Of a stretch of 64,000 bases of DNA, positions 63,071 through 64,000 are shown one piece after another. Position 1 is the first letter of the stretch, and every line of letters begins with the position of its first letter. Source of the stretch: Oscillospiraceae bacterium (GTDB taxonomy: Bacteria; Bacillota; Clostridia; Oscillospirales; CAG-272); contig SVTQ01000003.1 in the NCBI GenBank assembly GCA_015063695.1, forward strand, positions 26,840 through 90,839, in the 5' to 3' direction. The notes under the pieces are model-generated. The model saw nothing but the letters and a program-made list of their open reading frames with translations. It was not told where the DNA came from and did not search any database. Made by a program: the position numbers and the translations under genes.

Positions 63071-63550
63071 TTAGTTTTCCTCAGCTTCTTTTTTCTTTTT
63101 CATGCTGATAGTTGTGAGTGCAATTCCGATGCCGCTTACGAACAGGAGCGTAAACAACAAAGACAGATTATCTCCGGTCTGATGTGCCTTTTCGGGCTGA
63201 CGTGCGGGCTTTGACTCGCTTTCGGTTTCAGGCTGAGGTTTGGGTTCAGGGCCGCGTTCAGGATCGGGAGTAGGAACGGGGTCGGGCTGAGGAACTTCAA
63301 GTGTGTTTGTAACTACATTTGTAACGTAAGTATTTTCGCCTTCAACAGCGTTTGCTACGTTCACTATGCTCTCACCGTTGCTTCCTGCGTTCACCGTTAC
63401 CTTGAAGGAGACAGTTACGGTAGACCATGCGGGAATACCGTTTACGTTCCATACAACAGCGCCGTTTTCGTATACGCCGTCCATGTCTGCAGAGCCTTCA
63501 ACGTAAGTTGTGTTTTCGGGAATTTCGTCGGTGACGGAGTGATATATTTT
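63071..63550 (-). pseudogene. 5'-truncated cell-wall-anchored surface protein (DUF11-like domain, sortase-type tail)
   Basis: The open frame runs back to 63637 without any usable start except ATG 63484, which lies inside a domain. Readable sequence from about 63548 is IYHSVTDEIPENTTYVEGSA, then VYENGAVVWNVNGIPAWSTVTVSFKVTVNA, a DUF11-like beta repeat. A Pro/Glu linker, then QTGD, a hydrophobic segment and KKKK form a sortase-like anchor tail lacking a clean LPxTG. Upstream of about 63554 the sequence turns into a hairpin array, so the N-terminal part is gone. Confidence 0.75.
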
Positions 63551-63553
63551 GCT

Positions 63554-63730
63554 TGCACAAAATGTGATATTGAAACCTGCGGTTTCAGTGATATTATTAC
63601 GAGCATAGCGAGTAACAAGGTTCTGCGAAGCAGGTTCTTATATTCGCCCCTAACGCCCGCAGGCATATCACTTGCGAAGCAAATATCACGCGCCGAAGGT
63701 GCATATAACTCGCCGCAAGGCGAATATAAC
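63554..63730. repeat. Hairpin array with ATATCAC/ATATT-type linkers, abutting the truncated gene
   Basis: Hairpins GAAACC-TGC-GGTTTC, TTACGA...AGCGAGTAA (imperfect), GTTCTGC-GAA-GCAGGTTC, TTGC-GAA-GCAA, GCGC-CGAA-GGTGC and CGCC-GCAA-GGCG are joined by GATATT, ATATCAC and ATATAACT. Loops are mainly GAA, the complement of the TTC loops in other arrays, so this array reads in the opposite sense. Confidence 0.75.
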
Positions 63731-63732
63731 TG

Positions 63733-63768
63733 AAAAATCCGTCGACTTTCATCGACGGATTTTTCTGT
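63733..63768. terminator. Perfect 13 bp terminator hairpin
   Basis: AAAAATCCGTCGA (63733-63745) and TCGACGGATTTTT (63752-63764), loop CTTTCA. A-run and T-run allow use in both directions. Confidence 0.8.
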
Positions 63769-63832
63769 CTATGGGCTACAAAAAAGATATTTTTGCTGTT
63801 TTGTAATAAGGTTTCGAACTCAAACGCAAAAT

Positions 63833-64000
63833 CACGGCATAGCCGTGGATATCATCAATTCCGCAGGAATTGCATATCACCAACACGAAGTGTTGTATAT
63901 CATCAAGCCGCAGATAGATGCACGCTAAAGCGTGATGAGATACAGCCCCAAAGGGGCTGATGATATGCACCACGCTTCGCGCGGTGATGATATGCCAAGC
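63833..64000. repeat. Hairpin array with GATATCATCA linkers and an internal polarity switch, cut by the window end
   Basis: CACGGC-AT-GCCGTG, AATTCC-GCA-GGAATT and ACAC-GAA-GTGT are joined by ATATCATCA or ATATCACCA. After about 63925, CACGCT-AA-AGCGTG, CCCC-AAA-GGGG and CACGC-TTC-GCG are joined by GATGATATGC, the reverse complement. The linker is that of the 21974 array. Nothing else is seen from 63770 to the end. Confidence 0.8.

Noticed and set aside
63776..63973. Small protein on the minus strand
   Set aside because: It is translation of the hairpin array; its Asp-Asp-Ile-repeats come from the GATATCATC linker.
63554..64000. Attachment site or integrated element at the window end
   Set aside because: No integrase, no tRNA target and no direct repeats of att type; only hairpin arrays are seen.

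Overview
The window is a 64 kb chromosomal stretch of a spore-forming, probably anaerobic member of the Clostridia (Bacillota), most likely a gut-type Oscillospiraceae/Ruminococcus-like organism. The evidence is the sporulation gene content (spoIVA, ricT, a SpoIID/LytB-domain protein, pdaA, a dacF-like carboxypeptidase), two secreted proteins ending in type I dockerins, a 2[4Fe-4S] ferredoxin, strong AGGAGG ribosome binding sites, TTG/GTG starts, and Bacillus-like synteny (holB-ricT-trmN6-like-rsmI-metG-tatD; tig-clpP-clpX; lepB-rbgA-rnhB-yraN). No cohesin or scaffoldin is present here. The species cannot be named from this sequence alone.

Layout. 1-2.5 kb: 3' part of tgt, then spoIVA. 3.1-7.2 kb: a very large secreted protein with about 100 cysteines in its first 530 residues and a C-terminal dockerin. 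7.5-11.8 kb: envelope genes on + (CapA-like lipoprotein, NAGPA-domain protein, an unknown membrane protein, a PAP2 phosphatase). 11.8-19.8 kb on -: a REP-associated tyrosine transposase (RAYT) fused translationally to tatD, metG, rsmI, a methyltransferase, ferredoxin, ricT, holB. 19.9-33.6 kb on +: a secreted unknown, an oxidoreductase, coaE, a lytic transglycosylase, an M18 peptidase, prfA, sua5, a topoisomerase A subunit, a coiled-coil protein, a 36-residue membrane peptide, a SpoIID-like protein, an MFS transporter. 34-45 kb on -: clpX, clpP, tig, a phosphoesterase, thrC, M19 dipeptidase, yraN, rnhB, rbgA, lepB, apgM. 45.4-54.5 kb mostly on +: rpsT, two polysaccharide deacetylases and a D-Ala-D-Ala carboxypeptidase (spore cortex set), pgi, a small P-loop protein, a GDSL hydrolase (-), and metY-metA (methionine via O-acetylhomoserine). 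54.6-63.5 kb mostly on -: a dockerin transglutaminase, a UPF0340 protein, tRNA-Val (+), a low-molecular-weight phosphatase, a sugar-metabolism cluster (isomerase, oxidoreductase, acyltransferase-like), a PlsC-like acyltransferase, a GH43 glycosidase, and a decapitated surface protein.

The most unusual content lies between the genes. (1) About two dozen REP elements built as GTAG followed by an imperfect hairpin are scattered through the window, with compensatory changes in the stems. Nearly all are in the same orientation whatever the direction of the neighbouring genes. The RAYT that could mobilise them is in the window, and its own reading frame carries two identical, oppositely oriented REPs. 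(2) Several arrays consist of short perfect hairpins whose arms vary while the linker is constant within an array (GATGATATAC, CGATATG, AATGATGTT, GCTAAAT). Many start with a REP, and several end directly at a ribosome binding site. They look like the inverse of a CRISPR array: constant spacers and variable palindromes. I regard the RAYT, the REPs and the hairpin arrays as the best candidate for an undescribed system here. The cysteine-rich dockerin protein is the best candidate among the proteins.

Starts, promoters and terminators were read by eye. No database or folding computation was run.
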